Shown here: piece by piece, positions 32,301 through 48,342 of the stretch
How positions within the stretch are numbered: the stretch's first letter is position 1
Layout of the letters: each line of letters opens with the position of its first letter
Assembly (NCBI GenBank): GCA_020055645.1
Contig: CM034547.1
Coordinates: 49,602,909 to 49,666,908 of the forward strand
Length of the DNA: 64,000 nt
DNA from: Tomocerus qinae
Taxonomy: Eukaryota; Arthropoda; Collembola; Entomobryomorpha; Tomoceridae
Direction: 5' to 3'
The notes under the pieces: model-generated
The model's input: the letters and a program-made list of their open reading frames with translations, nothing else
The model's database searches: none
What the model was told of the DNA's origin: nothing
Translations under genes and position numbers: made by a program

Positions 32301-35300
32301 GATATCCTTGGTATTGTTACATGTACACAATTGATAGTCCATAGGCATCATCTTTGCGTAATGTCTACCAACTAGGATTTCGGGGGAAATATCACAAGAA
32401 AACCTTGCTTTACTGGCTATGTGTTTCCTTACTTGTGTATACATAGCTTGTAAAAACACGGAATGAATTCTGAATGTACAAAGATCTACTCCTCTCCTCT
32501 GGCCCAACTCAGAGCTAACAATACGTTTGAGTAGACAAGCTAAACTAAAACCAAGTTGCTTACCGGTTGCCGGTGACTTTTTTGCTGTGCTAGTTAATGT
32601 TCAGCCACATTGTACAACTTCTATATTATTCTTCGTTTCAGAAATGCGCCTTTGGTGTCTACTCTCTATGTAGATCTGTTATATGCAAATGGTAACTTAG
32701 CATACACCCTATAATACGTCGTACTTGAGACTCTTATAATTTGGATACGGCTGCTGGACCTCAGAAAACCACTCTACATCTTGAGAACAAGTCGACTGGC
32801 TGGTTACTATTTACTACTACTACTAAGTATTAGTATTTACTACGGGCAAACGCAATCGAACATTAAGTTACATACGTTACAATGTACATGTTAAATTGTT
32901 GGGGGCAAGAATTGTGAAAACGGTATCCTTATAAGATCTAAATGTGACTATTCATAGAGTGTGGATTTATAATGATACAGGTAGCATTATACACTATTAT
33001 AAATACGCTTCCAACGTGAGAGTACCAAGTTTTATATTAGATAAAGTCTGTCATAGTGAAAATGTTATCTTTACAAGAGTTACTATATATATGTATAATT
33101 AGTATAGTTATAATAGCAGAGAGACAGATGGTAGTAGTATTTGAATATTGTGCGTTTAAAACAAAGTGGTCTTGACTGGAGTAGTGTATGTTGTGTGCAC
33201 GGCTTAGAGGAGCTGAAATCCCATCTCATCTTCCTTTCCGAAATCCAAATGCTTATTTATATGGATGACTGGGGTGACTAATAAATTCAAGACATGATTT
33301 CACTGAGGGAATGAATATAATTCAAGCAGAAAATGTATATACATAGCTTAGTTCTTCCACGATATCAATTTCAGCTTCATTCAACTTTCAACTGAACTAA
33401 GACAAGAGCCAGACAAGATTGACTTGAGTGCTTACGACTCACACTTCACCAAAAGTAGAGAGATGTATCTTTGAGTAATATTACAACGTAATGTTATGTA
33501 GTGAAGAAGAGAGTTATACAATGCAACACGCTACATCACTATATACACTACTCTGCTCTGCTGACAACAATACAGGTTAACTATAGGGCTTACCTTCAAT
33601 CTCTTCACTACCTCCTGCCAAAAGATGAATGTTTAATACAGGTTCATTTCAAACTCTGCTCGAGATGAGATTGAAGAGACTTATTACTGGCTATTACAGA
33701 TACACATTTGGATATTCTTCAGATGCAGACCAAAACGCGCTTTCAGAATATTGCTCATAGATCATTGAAGAATAACTTGTGAGCACACCTATCATCATGC
33801 AATGAAGGATGTTTAGCTAACAATAAGTTGAAATTGTGGCGTAAGAAATATTATTATTACTACTTAGCAAGCATGGGAAATTGCTTTATAATCATCCAGT
33901 CAGAATATCAGCTTATCTCTACTTAATTCAAAATAATATAGGCTTATCTTAAGTAAATGTATGCCTAGCCACGTTAATAACTGTTTCTACATGTTCCTTC
34001 TGTGTTCATACAGTATCTCCTATGCAAAACTTGAATTAGCAACTGTATTAAGTTGCTAAAATGAAAAAGATATCCCTAGCATGCTTAGCATGCTAAAGAT
34101 ACCTGTAGTGTTGTTTGATAGTATGCACGATAAGTAAATAGGTTTGGTATACCTTTTTATAACTTGGTACATACATAACACTGCATCGCAGAACGGGAGA
34201 AGGATATTTTGTATATTTTAAGTGCTACAACTTTGCAGACGTGCCTGCATGCTTAATATTGCTGATAAAATTGATATAGTTAACTAACTAGACAATCTAC
34301 ATGTACACAAGTATGTACTAGAAGGTAGAACTAATAAATTCGGAGAGCGGAAGGAGTGTACGCAAACCAGAATAGTATGGATGGTCTTGGTTCTATTGTA
34401 GTGATCTAGTTTTCATTACTCTACGGACAGCTTGTTGAATTTAAAGATAATGAAAAATACATGGTCAGACTAGATTTTAAGGTAGACCAGAAAGCTCTAA
34501 ACGTCAATCCGTCTACTTTATATCTACGCTTTTCAAAAGGCAGTTCGTGCGAAGGTAACTGATCTATCTTAAGAAATCCAATAAGCAATAAAGAAAATGC
34601 ATTCTCCTCTCCCATCTCTATTATAGCGTGCATAATGTATGCATATTCAACCGCATGTAATGGCTAATCACATTTTTAAGCTGCAGTTGTGTGTCTTCAG
34701 GAATATTTCAAAACTCATTTTTCTCATTTTTATGCAAGGCATGTATCTACTGTACAATACTGGTTTTGCTTCGGTAGTGGTGCCATATGGTGAAAGTACA
34801 CCTGCCATTTAGCCATAATTCATCGGCGTGCATAGACAAGAAAGCAGGTGTTAATACATTCTTGAGGCTGTAGCTCGACATGTCAAATCTAACTCTCCAG
34901 CATTAATTAATCAGTCGTTTACTACTCCCACATTATTAACAACCTAATAAGGAGACAAGAAATACACTCTTTGATACACATCACACATATTTCCAACAAT
35001 AAATAAGGCACCAATTCCTATGTACAAACAACCATTGCTACACATGCAATATCCATCCCAAACTACTTTAAAGATTTAGTTAAATAGCCACAAGCGAGTC
35101 GCACATAGACACACAGTTTTTCAACCTTTCAGACCATATGCTTTTGGAATTCAAAACCGAATTGCAGACCTATGATTCCAATTCTGAGTATCGCTGACCC
35201 TAACGCATTTCTATAAAGTAGGTATGCACAATAATTTGCTTTTCTTAATTATTTTTCAACTTCAAAGAAATTCGAACAAAACCATAATCTGTAGGTACCT

Positions 35301-38300
35301 TTTTTCATTAGAATCTTTTCATTTATCACATACCAAACTACAAAGGATTACTGTGAATTAATATTTGCACGGCTCAGTGTGTAGGTAGAAATCTTTTCAA
35401 CTTTGAAGAAAATACAGCAAACATATGGTCAAGTTACTGCAAATATTTAGGACTGAACAGCAATACTCACTTATTTACTGTTGTTACTATTTTAGCTTAA
35501 GCGTAGCAGGTAAGTATAGTTACATCCTAATGTACATGGATGTATAGTGGTCCAAAACCCTGTATTAATTTCCTAAGAATAAATTGCAGAAACCAACATA
35601 TCATTACCGTTTGAGCATAATCTTAATAAAATTGGTTTATCAATAACGAGCGTATTTGGTTGAGTTCACATTTACGATTAATTTACAGCGCTACTTCTGC
35701 CAATTGGATTTTAAAGGAATTTTTATGATTGACGGAATCATAGAATATATACATATAGACCGTATATAATTGCCTTTGCAATATTCAATATTTCGTTATG
35801 TGCTTAGTTTTAAATGAATTCTGAGACAAGTGTTTTACCCTTTCTTATACTATTATCTTTCATTTACTTTACTAGTAATAGAAATTATTTTAAGGTTGGC
35901 TATTACTCTCCAAATCTAATAAAAAAATAATTGTATTGAAGACAGGATTTCATTATTTCATTACTGGGGAATTTGGCCCAAACATTCTGAAAAGTGGATG
36001 AACACTAGTGTTATATTATAATTGGGTATAAAAGGTGATTTTCTGATATATTTTGCAAAGGTACATCCTGGTAAAAAAGAAAATTGCCCCGTGCTAATTC
36101 TTGAATGTTAACCATAAATATGTACTAATTGCAGCTTTGTGTAGGTAGACTAGATTCATAAATGGATGGACAGGTTGATTTGATATAGGCGTGCATGGAG
36201 TGAATACCTAATAATTGAGTAGTCAGAGTTATTATATAGATCAACGATCAGCACATACTAATTACTGATCCATTGAAAGAAGAGTAGGTAGATAGGTACG
36301 TTACTTTGGCGAAGGCTTGAGGAACAGCATGGAGCATTCTAGAAACTTACAGTAAAACTGATAATAAATAAATACCTTACATTCTCTAGGACGGTAGTAT
36401 TTATCGTTAATACATAATTTTAAGTCGAAAAGATAGCAAGAGTCATAAGATTCTTTCCTTCTCAATGCTGCACGATCTGTTGAATGTAATCAAAGCAGAA
36501 AGCACAATGGGAATGATAGAACCTCCATGTAAGTCCATCAGTTCAGTTCAGTTCATCCGACATTCATTTCATTCCACTCTGTCCTCATGTTCGTCCGCAT
36601 TTCTGCACATCCCATTCGAAGAGAGAAACGAGAAAAATAATGCATCTTCTTGTTTTATACTTCTGGATTCACATGAGAGTCCGTTCAATACTCATACCTG
36701 TTGTGGGCTTTATTACTATTACGTAATTTAACATGCTTGTATGTATTTATACAATGTAAATTTGAGAATGCAGGTTCTATGTCCAAGGGAAGTCAAGTGA
36801 AGCTTAACCTGAGCTAGTGAGCCAAGCCCGGTTGAGCACAGCATGCTTTTAGCCCGAAACCAAAAACCAACGAAAGTAAATTATCGAAGCTGAGTGAGCT
36901 CATGTGAAATGAAATAAACTGAGGAAAATAAAATGAGAAAAGATTGAAAGAGGACCACAGAGCCAAAAGAAAATACAAGATCATAGCGGAACAGGTAAGC
37001 ATGCCCTGTGTGTGACTCCATACCAAATTTACGAAAGTTAAGGTACTTTGTGTATGTGATGCAAGTTAGGACAAGAATGTACATTAAAGGAGGCAGGAGA
37101 CTAGATTGGAGTTCTCCGACTAACAACAGACTAGTGGAAGACTAAACAAGAATGGCTAAAGTAAAGAAGGGTGAAGAAAAGTCAACAACAGGCTGTGAAA
37201 ATGAAATGCTATCAGTGCTAGTTTATTGAATAGCGATTTATCACCTTGTTTTACCCGGCCATCCATCATTGTCTCGCTGTTTACTTAATCCTCTTCCATG
37301 AACCAAGATAAGCAATAGTAAACCGTGCCGTACTTAAACATAAACCTTACGTACATATATACTACCAGCCAGGAGACTCTTTTCTTTCTTTAGCCTAATA
37401 TTTGCTGGACTAACCAGCCAACCTAACCAAAATTATCTCTATCTATCTCTATGGATCCTGTCTACATTCTACTTAATATTTGCTTTCCTTTTCCATCTAT
37501 TGTAGCACCGCAGTAGTTCGTTTTAGTGTAGACTATTATTCCTTTTTGTGTAGGCAGGACTTACGCTTCTATAGTACAGCTTTTCTCTGTTTGTCTTATG
37601 CAACCAATGGAGAAACATGCAGATAACGTCAAATGACATAATGCAAACCTAGTCACAAGCCCTGTCACCATCAAAGACTATTCTGTGAGCTCTATTATTA
37701 CACAATTCAACTCCTACGCTCATCATCCTAATCATAAATGATTTGATATCATACAATGATTGCATGCATAATCAGCATTATCTCCACACTACCAATTTAC
37801 ATTTAGAAAACGTCTCTATCGACCTGTTAGAACTACTAAACCAAGAAAACCAGCGGCCCGACCCCCAAATCTAAAATGTTATATTTTTAAGTAATTTGAT
37901 GTTCATAAAGCTTCTGTAAAATAAAACACAAAACAGGTATCGGAATCAAACTCCCTTTTTCATTTTCAAATTGTGTCATAAAATCACTTCCAGTCTAGTG
38001 GTATATCAAATGTAGCTGATGCTGTACAGTTATGTTATCATGCTTTTTTGTAATAAGAAATGCATGCTCTAAATACACAAATATAATTATGTGGAAAATC
38101 CTACTAGTCAATTTTATTGGACTACCAATGTACGAATGCCAATATTTTCCATATTTCGGAATTTATAGCGATAGAAAACGGCTGATAATCTCATAATATG
38201 TGTAGTATAGTGTATAGCAGAATATTGTAATTAAAAATGCATTCACAACCAATATACCTTCTTCTAGTTTTGATATGATTGGAGAGTCTTAGGTGGGTAG

Positions 38301-41300
38301 TGTTTCAATTAAATTGTAGTATTTAGTTCATGGTTTAAAGCGATGCATAGGAACTAGGAACACGAAGTTTCGGAAAGCTCAAAATTCCAGTTTTGAGTGT
38401 CTACATGAAAGAAAAAAGCCGTAAAGCAACAAGATAGAAGCTGGTCTACCAAGTATGTGGATAATTACGTTTGTCCAGAAGCATTGGTAGCATTCTTTCC
38501 AATAAGGCACAACACCTTGTGTAGTACTGTGTGATTTTAAAAAAATCAGAAGCTTAAATCTCGAAGGTTCTTTCTTGTGCTTATTATTATGATTAACTTC
38601 TACACTACGCTAATAAGAGTGTAAATTCTGAGGTTGCCACACAAAATGTATCTTTATTGAGCACGAAGCTATGTGCAATATGGTTTAATTTACTGTGATA
38701 AGCTTGAAAATTGACTGTTTGAAGTTGAACTGCACTAGGGGCTATCTGAACACACTGATTATTAGTCGGTGGACTGTACGCTGTAGCTTATTGTTAGTTA
38801 GTGAATTGCATAGCTCCTTATTGAAGTCTAGCACGACGGACGGAAGATCAGAGCACTACCGTTTGAGATTTAGTGAAGTCGAATATTTTATATGTAAAAC
38901 CACACGGAGCCAACGACCAAAGGAAAAGCTAGGAACATACATAACTTGCGTTAGCGGCTGCTGTGTAGGAAGCTTTCTTCTGAGTTCACATTTACTCTCA
39001 GGGCTACTGATTGTGACTGTAAGCACTAAAACTATGCTAATGAGCTGTAACAGATGCATACTTTATGAACCACAATTCATCCATAATTTCCGCTTTATTG
39101 ACAAGACCATATTTGTGCTTTTACTTGCATACCTTTTCCTTCTCCTATGGCTAACTACTGAACGTACAACCTCCATTCAATGAAAAGTTCTATTCAAAAA
39201 CTTTAGCCCTTACGGATACTTTAATAACATAATATCAATACCATATCCTACCAAGACTCAAGACACGGCTAACTAATAATAACTCATTCAGATTAGATAC
39301 GCTTAACAGACAGACATACCAAACCTGTGCTTCTATTTCCCATTATCTTTTCAGTTTTACCTTTAACTAATATTTACGATCCCTCCTAGCGTAATATCTC
39401 TATAATAAGGCTCTCCGTACACAAGTATCTACGCATAAAATTCATTGTGCTTGTCAGTAAGTGCCATTCAACTCTACTGTGTTCACTCATTCTAAAAACA
39501 GTATTCTTGGTCATCAGAAACAACCGTTCACTCCTAAAACTCAGACACGGGTTTAGAACTGATTAAAAATTATTTCTAGCAAAATCTGGCTATAAATACC
39601 AAAGGAAATTGATACCACTTAAATAGCATCAAAACTAACAAGTGCAGTAGTCCTAGGATGCAAATATTATGCAAAAGAAAGTTTGTAAGAAATTCTATAG
39701 GATTTGTTAACAAGTGGGCAGTAAAGGTCAATAGAGTCAAGACTACTTACAATATTAGAGATGTATTTTATGCATGTTAGAAAGAAATGAAGTTTTTGAT
39801 AGGTGCCTATTTGAAATGTTTGTATGAAGATATGAATAGGATAAAGAGTTGTTAGTTAGACATCAATGCCCTGTCTAGGAGATAGACTGAGTTATCATAT
39901 GAGTATGGACGGAAGGTAGAATCTTCATATTCCTCATCAAAAAGACGTTAGAATCATGTGAGAAGATAAAGAGACTAGTTAAATGTGTATGTAAAACCGC
40001 ACAAGCAACATAAGTTACAGAAACCACGAAAATTCAGATCGAGACTTGACTCATCCTCCGTCGGCCCAATCCAATATTCACATCAGATAAAAAATCTACC
40101 AACTTGACGTCCACAACTTGGCAAAATCACGAACAAGAAGTTTTAATATTGTTTAACCTTCACCTTGTGAATTATAGTGTGCAGCAGAATGGACTTGACT
40201 GCCATGAATTTGCTACATCCTCCAGCCAGGCTAAGAAATGTGAAATAGAGACCAGACAGCATTAGCAGACAGTGCATTACCTTTTCATGAGATATCAAAC
40301 TTTCCGATATACAGTGGACGCGAAACACTGAGATTGTGCTATAAGCCTAGATCGGTATATCTCCGGATGAACAAGACTTTCTATATAGTTAACTACTTAA
40401 GTAGTATATTGGTATTCTGCAATTACATTAGATTAGACCAGTGGCAGCTACGAATGTGAGTTATACCGTGATGTGTTGTTTTCCAATATTACAACAATGA
40501 TGATCATGATTGTACAAACCTCCTCGTTGGATTGGAGACTATGATATCAGGAGGGCTTGTATTATAGTGTCTGACAAGACGAGTTGTTTTCTGGGCTATC
40601 CGCTTTGAGAACTTTTGATTTATCTCATATTCTTTATTTTGCAGTGCAAAAACGTGCAAAAAGGATTTGCACGAACAATTTGCGAGAAAAACTGACTGAG
40701 TGGAATCGACATCCTCGTGGAGGATACTCTACTATAGAGGAAGGAGCAATACGACACATTATTACAACAATGCTCACAAGTGTAGGGAAGCATTACATCC
40801 CGAAAACCACGAACAGACCAAGGGAACGAACCCAAAGACTTTCATCCGCATCTTTAGCTAAATTAGATAAAACGCTCTAATATTATGTATCTCGCAGAAT
40901 ATCTAAATCTAGTGAGAACTTAAGTTGTAAAGGAGAAGGATCTCGAGCGGCTCTTTCGTCAACGCGGACTATAAAATTTTCTTCATCCTCTCCCTTAAGA
41001 AACCAAGTTTGTTATGTATGTATGTATAATCCAAGAGTGTTCAGTATTTCTGCACAAACTAGCTAAGCTATTTATATTTTTCTTTTTTCATTCAGAGTCT
41101 TCCCTTGTATTCTTGTAAATGAATAAGAAGACAGCTCAAACCGCGGAGTGTGTTTTCCTCCGCACAGTACGCCCTTAGAACGTTTGCTTTCTCAGATAGT
41201 GCCTTAACTTTGCTTTACCTCTTTTGCAAAAGCCTGTCTGCTTTTTAAGATAGGGAAGATTAAATGGAAAGGAAAAAAGTTTTTCAACTCTCAAAGTCTT

Positions 41301-44300
41301 CCCTAAACGAAGTCAAACCTTAGAAAAAGGAAATCCTAGAAGCTCCCATCATACACTATAACGGCCTGCATCTTTACTTCAACCAAAGTTTCACTGAATT
41401 CATTCACAGTTTAGTTAACATACACCAAGTGAAAATGCTATTTCACTTTACTTAAACATTCAGAATAGAACATATTATAGTTAAGTGAAGCAAAGCCACT
41501 TCACTCTCACTCATCTTCACTGGATCCTATCTATAGACCTCTTTCGTATATACATTTTGCATTATACACACATTTCACATTGTAAATGGAACCTAAGCAA
41601 ACGATAAGCTTCCTTCCCAACTTATTTTACCATCCTACAAGAAATAAGCATGCTGTATTTTTGAACAAATGAAGGATTTCGTTTATCAGTTTGTGTTCTC
41701 TTGGCTTCTCTACCCATTGTACTCTCATAATAACATATACAAAACCCTCTTTTACTTTGAAGAAACTTTCTTGTACTGTTGCATTGTATTAACTTATAAG
41801 TATTAAGTGGTTAGGCAACATTATATTTTGTATAGCCAAATCTAGTAGTGGTAGCTACATAAATATCAACTTATTTATGTAGGTGTATAATGTATAATAA
41901 CCGTTATATCTTACATGGTTTATAACGCGCTGCATAGCTATTTATTTACAAGACTTGTGTCTTCTGTCTCTTTGCTGAACGGAGCAAATATTGTGGCCTG
42001 CGGTTTTCATGCTTCCTCTTCCACAAACTTCTCCCTCACCCTTCTCCTCATACAAATAAAACTCAAATGAAATGAAATAAATGAAAGCTCCCCCGCTTTC
42101 ATCTTGTTAAATGCTTCAACTATGAAAGAAAGTACGAGCACTTGTAGCGTTCTACGACGCAAGTACTACATACACAACTACCAAAAGTACCAACTTTCGA
42201 CAATGAACAGTATCAGACTCAGTTCCACAATAAATATTCTCCACAATGTATCATGTATCATCACTTGAGATATTTACGAAGAGTAAACCACAACTTATGG
42301 CTACTTCAGCCCTGTCACCATGAACAATGGAGATCTAAACAAAATCTTTATTGGCTCTCTACACTACATTCATTTTTATCAAATTCTTGGATTGTTGACA
42401 GCATCTGTTGCAATAAAAACGACACTTTTAACACATACAATATCAGCACTAATTTTGTCGAAACTCTTCTGCAATGCTAGTAGTACAATCTCCGAATATC
42501 TATATAATTTGGGTTTGAAAGCATCATATATCGTTCGATAAGGTAGAAATTATTATATGTAAATCTGAAAAATAATAAACCCGAGTAATATTATCCAATG
42601 AGAAAAGGACGATGATGACATGAAACGGATGATATATTTGGTGACAGTACTTGTAGCGACACATTGATGATACCCAACGTGAAATTGATGTAGGACACTC
42701 TTTCATTTCCCTAATGCTAAATTTTGTTCCTTAATGAAGGTTTTCTTTGATATGCTTTCTTCGGTTCACTACTTCGTCTCTCGGAGCGGGAACACATGTC
42801 TGTTTTCATTTGTTTTTGAATTATGAGGATAGGATTATTCTTCGGGAAAGACAACACATTTGTCAAAAGTGTGACAGTTGCCACGACGGGCTTGGCTGAC
42901 TGTAACACTGACTTGGCCTGACTTTGAGTTAAGACGCCAGACTATATAGGAGTAGCTTTATCTTATCATGTTTTATAGTACTAAGTAGTTCTACTTTCTG
43001 CCAAACTTGTAAGCTCATAGTTGTGTTACCTACTCACTATCATATCCCCGATATAAAGCAGACGTTGCATCTTGCATCTAGCATAAAGTTCATAGGTTTA
43101 TAAAGTACTATGTCTATTCATAGGCCTCCTTTGAAAATATTGATGCATTTAATACAATAGTGGAAAATATTTACAAGATACTAAGTAGTTAAGCATTGTA
43201 GTTTAGCATGTAAGTATATAATTCGATTTCAACCTCCATTTCTTTCGAAGTCTTAGAAGTAGCCATAATGTTCGAGCTTAGTCATTACATAAGAATTACC
43301 AACAACTAAAGGGCTAAATAATGTCATCATTTTAAGCTACACAGCTCTATTGCACTGTTGTAACTTATCCCTTACGATCAATCCTATAGGTTTTTACGGT
43401 GTGATTATGAAATTACTTTCTTGATAAAAATTACAATTCTGGGATTGGATAGTTTTTTAACTTCTGCCTTTAGCATTGAAGCTGCGTTATTTAGGCCAAG
43501 TTCTGTAGGATCTTGGAAAATATAATTTTCTTGTTAGATAGTTATAGTCAGGGTTTATTGCATGAACATAATATAAAATATAACCACTTAGGGAGAAGGT
43601 GGAGGAAATCTTGGTTATAGGAAATAATAATAGAAGAGTTTGAGTACTAATACTCAGGAGATATGTTCTTTGACAATGAATACTTTACACACAGAATAGA
43701 CAAGTTGCCTGTTTGTTAGTGAATATGATGGAATGATCTATAAATAGATGCTAGACTTATAACACAAGGATATTTCTAAATATAAGCATGGGGTTGTGTT
43801 TCTTCAGAACTTAACTAACAAAACGAGACAGATGAGTAAAAACAAGACAGATGAAAAGTACGGCGGAGCTGAGTCTGAGATAAGAAGAGTATACAAAGTC
43901 TTAGTATCACGCTAGATTCTGACATCCATCGTATCCCATCACATCCTCATCACCACATCACATATTTCTGTCGTAACTGATTTGACTGTCTTGTATACTT
44001 TGTTTTCTCCTATGTCACTGTCAACAATACTTTAAAGTTTTCTCACAAACTTTCTCCCCCTTTTATAATGCATTTAGTTAGTTCCTGTCCCATTAACCAT
44101 TACGTATTGTGTCATTTAAATTCTTGGAAATAAATTAGACGAGTTTGTAACCCTATGCTTCCAGAGTCCTTACTGTCGTACATGTAATTTGTTTTCACCT
44201 AAAGTTTTCCCTTGTAACTTAGCATTGGCTTTTTCCACAACTTTCTCTGGATTAGAAGAGTCGTAAGTAGAAGCACTTAAAGGAGAAAGCAAAAAAGAAA

Positions 44301-47300
44301 ACAAAAAGTACATACTGTAGTAAATACAATTAGGACATTGGAATGTATTTGTGTATGTAGTTTGCACAAACTACATGCATTCAAGACTTAAAATAGAATA
44401 CAAAACAAAATTTTGTTGTTGGCAAAAATACCATTTTCAGTATTTCCAGACACAATAAGTAAGTAAAACTCTCCAGAGTTTTTCGATTGTTTAGTAGAAA
44501 AGAAATCTTTTTTATCGTATCACTCTCACGTAGTTGGAATTTGAAAGTAAACATAAACAATAAGTTTCCCTTGCCCTTCTTTCCAAGTCTTTTTTTGTTT
44601 TCTAGCCGTAGAGTCTGCTTCTCTGCATGTGTATCCTTTCCATTAATAGATTCTTAGGAGACAAATAATATTCTTTGGGGTTTATGAGGAACTGCACACA
44701 AGCGTACGTGTAAAGATAATAAGACTACAATTTACTCCAGTTCTCACGTGTACATGTGCCATGTGTATCTATGCATCCTGTGCATAAATAAAGATACAGT
44801 TAAGGTCTTAACTTCTATCTCTAAATATTTTAGGACACTTTTTTGCACATATTCTCTAAACGTGGACACTGAATTGAATACACAAGATCATAATGTAAGT
44901 TTATTCTAGATCGGAGGTAGTTTTTATGTATTCATACCACTCCTGTCGTTGTCTTTTTTCTTTCCTTTGCCGTCCTGACTGCTAAAGTGCTGACTGTTTT
45001 GCAGTTATAACACATTCCAACTCTCCCAGAAATTCCCAGTTCCCAAGTCGCAAAGAAAATTCCTTATCTTTAAACTCCGAACCGGCGCTTCTTTATTTAC
45101 CCCTTTAGATTTACGCTAGCGGGTGCACTTCCCATCTTTATCAAGGGGCTTCTTTATCTCCAATCACTAGATATCCTCTTCTGATTTTGAATTTCAAATT
45201 CTGACCATCTTTCAAAATTACGTTTTCCTCCAGACGCTATTTAACTGAAAAATGACAATCTAAACCCGGTCAAAGTGCTTAGTGATTTTCTAGTGGGAAA
45301 TCTATATCTTTATCTACGAAATTCAAATACTTTTTTCCTTACCTGTTCAGACAGCTGCAGATGTGATATTATGGCTGTGAAAGAATTGCATATGATATCT
45401 CTGTGTATTTTATTACATGCAGTCCTAATGCCATATCACATGCATGAGGGGATCCTCCCTTATTCTCCGAGTTCGGAGTGTGTGCAGGGACCATAAATAT
45501 CCATACGAGTCTCTGCTGGCTTAACTCTTGATTACTCGTCTCCAGACTTACTACAGAGTGGCTGAGCCAGCTCTATCTGTACTGTATTATGTTTCTATTT
45601 AGAACGATCGTCTGGAGAAACACAATTGTGTTGTTGGTAGCCTACAATGAGTAAAGTAAAACTGACTGCTTTAGTTGTGCAGTGAGGATTGCATTGAAAT
45701 GAAAGGGGAAACACTAGAATTTCAACTCTAAAAGCAAAACTGATATGCAAATTCCTTTGAAGCACCAAGTTGTAAAATTGAAATGAAACTTGCCATGTTA
45801 TTAGAAAAGCATCTTGGATAAGACTTCACTCTACTTGAATAAACTCTAAAGAATTTCTCATACAAACTTTGCTTCTCAATGCCCATTTGCAAATCACTTT
45901 TCTTTCCCTCTTTGGTTGGTAAGTGCAATACTCGCCAACAAAAATGAGAAATTGCTTTTCTAAACCTCTTCTACATCATTTTGATTACCTTTTTCAAAGG
46001 AGGTGCTTACAATCTTCACCTACTAATGAAATGGAATCTCAATTTTGAGGAAGACCTATGAATTCTTTAGAAATAAAATACAGAATAATACACTTCTAAA
46101 GAATGAGCAACAAATAATCCTTTTTCTTGCATTGGTTTCCTATTTCAATTCAACATATGCAAAGTTATGAGTTATCACGGATGATTTTAATAATTAATTC
46201 GGGTGCGTGCACAATAGGAACTTTTATAAATAGGTATCTGCATACAATGGGAATTTCAATAGACAATTAGAATGGCCCTAGTGTTATTAGTCTTTCATGA
46301 TAAGCAGAAATTATAATCTTTTACGACAGGCAAATGAAATGACCCAGTTATGACGTTCATTACTATGATGGTGTTTTATTTATGGCTCGCGCTAATTGTT
46401 ATAGCTATACATTACATTTAAGTCAAAAGAGATAGTTTACCGTTCACATTTAATGGCTAATATTCCCTGAGCGACAATATGTACACATATGTTTTGCTAC
46501 TTCCAAGTTGAAGCTAAGGAGTGATAAAGGCTTTATGGCTAATTCCGTGAAATTAATTAGTCATTATGTGCCAAAATGTATATATGGATATGGCCTTACG
46601 GCAGCAGGTCCCACGAGACACTAAAATTATGTTTTATACACCAGACACCATAGTCAGCTATCTAATTTACTATGTAGCTCTATAGATATTTGTATTTACT
46701 ACTTAATTTTATAGGCAGATTAAGTATGGAGACAGAGAGTAACCCCAATTCTTAATAGGTGGTTTCATAGGCCCTGTCTTAACTCTCCTTCGCTTTGCGA
46801 CTATCCAAAATGCATGTGTGTTCTCCATTTATACTATACTAAAATACAAAACAGTACAACACGTTTGCATGCTAAGTAACTTGTACATGAAAACTCATTA
46901 CTATACACAAGCACATGTTTAGATTTCCTATGCACTTTGTATCATAATATTATGAGGATCGAGTACAACTTTAGTCCAATAGTGTCTCATACATTGTTGG
47001 TTTAGTGCTAAATACAATGTTAGTATATGCATACAAGTTCCTAGTACCTTTTCTTGGAACGCATAGGAACTTTCTGGCAGCAACTCATAATATTACATCA
47101 ATTTACTCTTCTCGATGGAAGTTCCTTACTCTTGCGTCTCCTTCCTTTGTTCCTTGCAGTTTCCAGCTCAATGTTTTGTTCTCCCTCGTGCCACTGTCGT
47201 AAAAAGTGATCATAAAACATAAACTATTGTAAAAACCAGGCATGGTGTCGACTGGGATGTGAAGACAAGCAAGAACTGTAAGTTAAGTGTTACAAGCACA

Positions 47301-48330
47301 AGCCATCTAAATGTATGTAAACTGCTCCTCGTTTTATCATTACATACTCATTGTGTGAGGACTGCCTGACGATCACTTCAGCTATGCGTACACCTAGGCT
47401 AAATAAATGGGAAAACTACCATATTTTATTTATTGTAAATATTGTTATGTACGACTTGGCCCACGTAAACATAAACATAATCAACTCAAACTCTCGCATA
47501 CTAATGCCGGCATTACCTAGTGCTACACAAAATCTTAAATGAACTGCTATATCCTCCATTCCAGACACCATAATCATGATGTATTTCTCTCTCACGCGGA
47601 AAATAACACCTTGTGCTTCTCATACCGTAGACCGAATAAAAATCAAAATAAATTACACAGAGCTTACTAACGATAACCACATCCATATCCAAGTTACCAG
47701 TAGTAGTATATGTTGGTTGATATTGTACACTATTTACTTGGCAAATACTGGAGGAGGTGTTTCATTAAGTATTCCTTATGCCAATAGTAGTTTTCATCCG
47801 CAAGAGACATTGCGACATCATTTTAGTTTGTCTTAGAACAATACATGAGTTAATTGCATTCCTCGACAGGTATAAGCCTTGCTAATGTAGTTACTTACAC
47901 TGGAAATATTTATTTTTGGTTGAGACAACAATGCAATCATAAGTGACACTTACTACTTAGTGGCATAATAAGCTATCTCCGACCATATGATCATTAGCGA
48001 CAATTTTCTTATTACCCTTGTAAGATATCCTTCAAACACTGATTAAAAAGTTCAAACTACAAAATTGCAATTGCCAGAGATGGTTTTTAATTTTTCAGGC
48101 ACAATGGATTACAATGAAAATGACTTTCAGATTTATATGCATGTCAAAAGCGCTGTACATCATATGTACAAGTAGCCCAATAATTACCATTGCATCTATA
48201 AATTTAGTCAAACAACTAGCTGTATCAATATGCGTTATAGTAAAAATGTCTAGACTGAATATCTACATGCTGCAATATTTAAAGTCTTAAATTTCCACAC
48301 AGTACGCAAGAAATAGGGATAATACATTTA
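26305..48330. other. Gene-poor, repeat-poor region; no gene recognised
   Basis: About 22 kb with only short ORFs. The longest, 38695-39183 on the plus strand (162 codons), has mixed hydrophobic sequence and no recognisable domain. I saw no splice-framed exons of a known family, no tRNA and no clear transposon. Small hairpins occur (for example TAGCAACT-GTATTA-AGTTGCTA at 34038-34059 and TAGCATGC repeats at 34077-34095). The low repeat content fits long intronic or regulatory DNA, but that is inference. Confidence 0.4.
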
Positions 48331-48342
48331 AATCAAAATTGT

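Noticed and set aside
38695-39183. 162-codon plus-strand ORF
   Set aside because: No recognisable motif, no supporting splice or promoter context, and mixed composition typical of a chance ORF in a long window.
40584-40880. 98-codon plus-strand ORF with an Arg-rich C-terminal half
   Set aside because: No family motif; a large part of the opposite strand is also open, which suggests a composition effect.
42253-42541. Two overlapping plus-strand ORFs, one hydrophobic
   Set aside because: No recognisable family and no exon signals; the overlap in two frames suggests chance.
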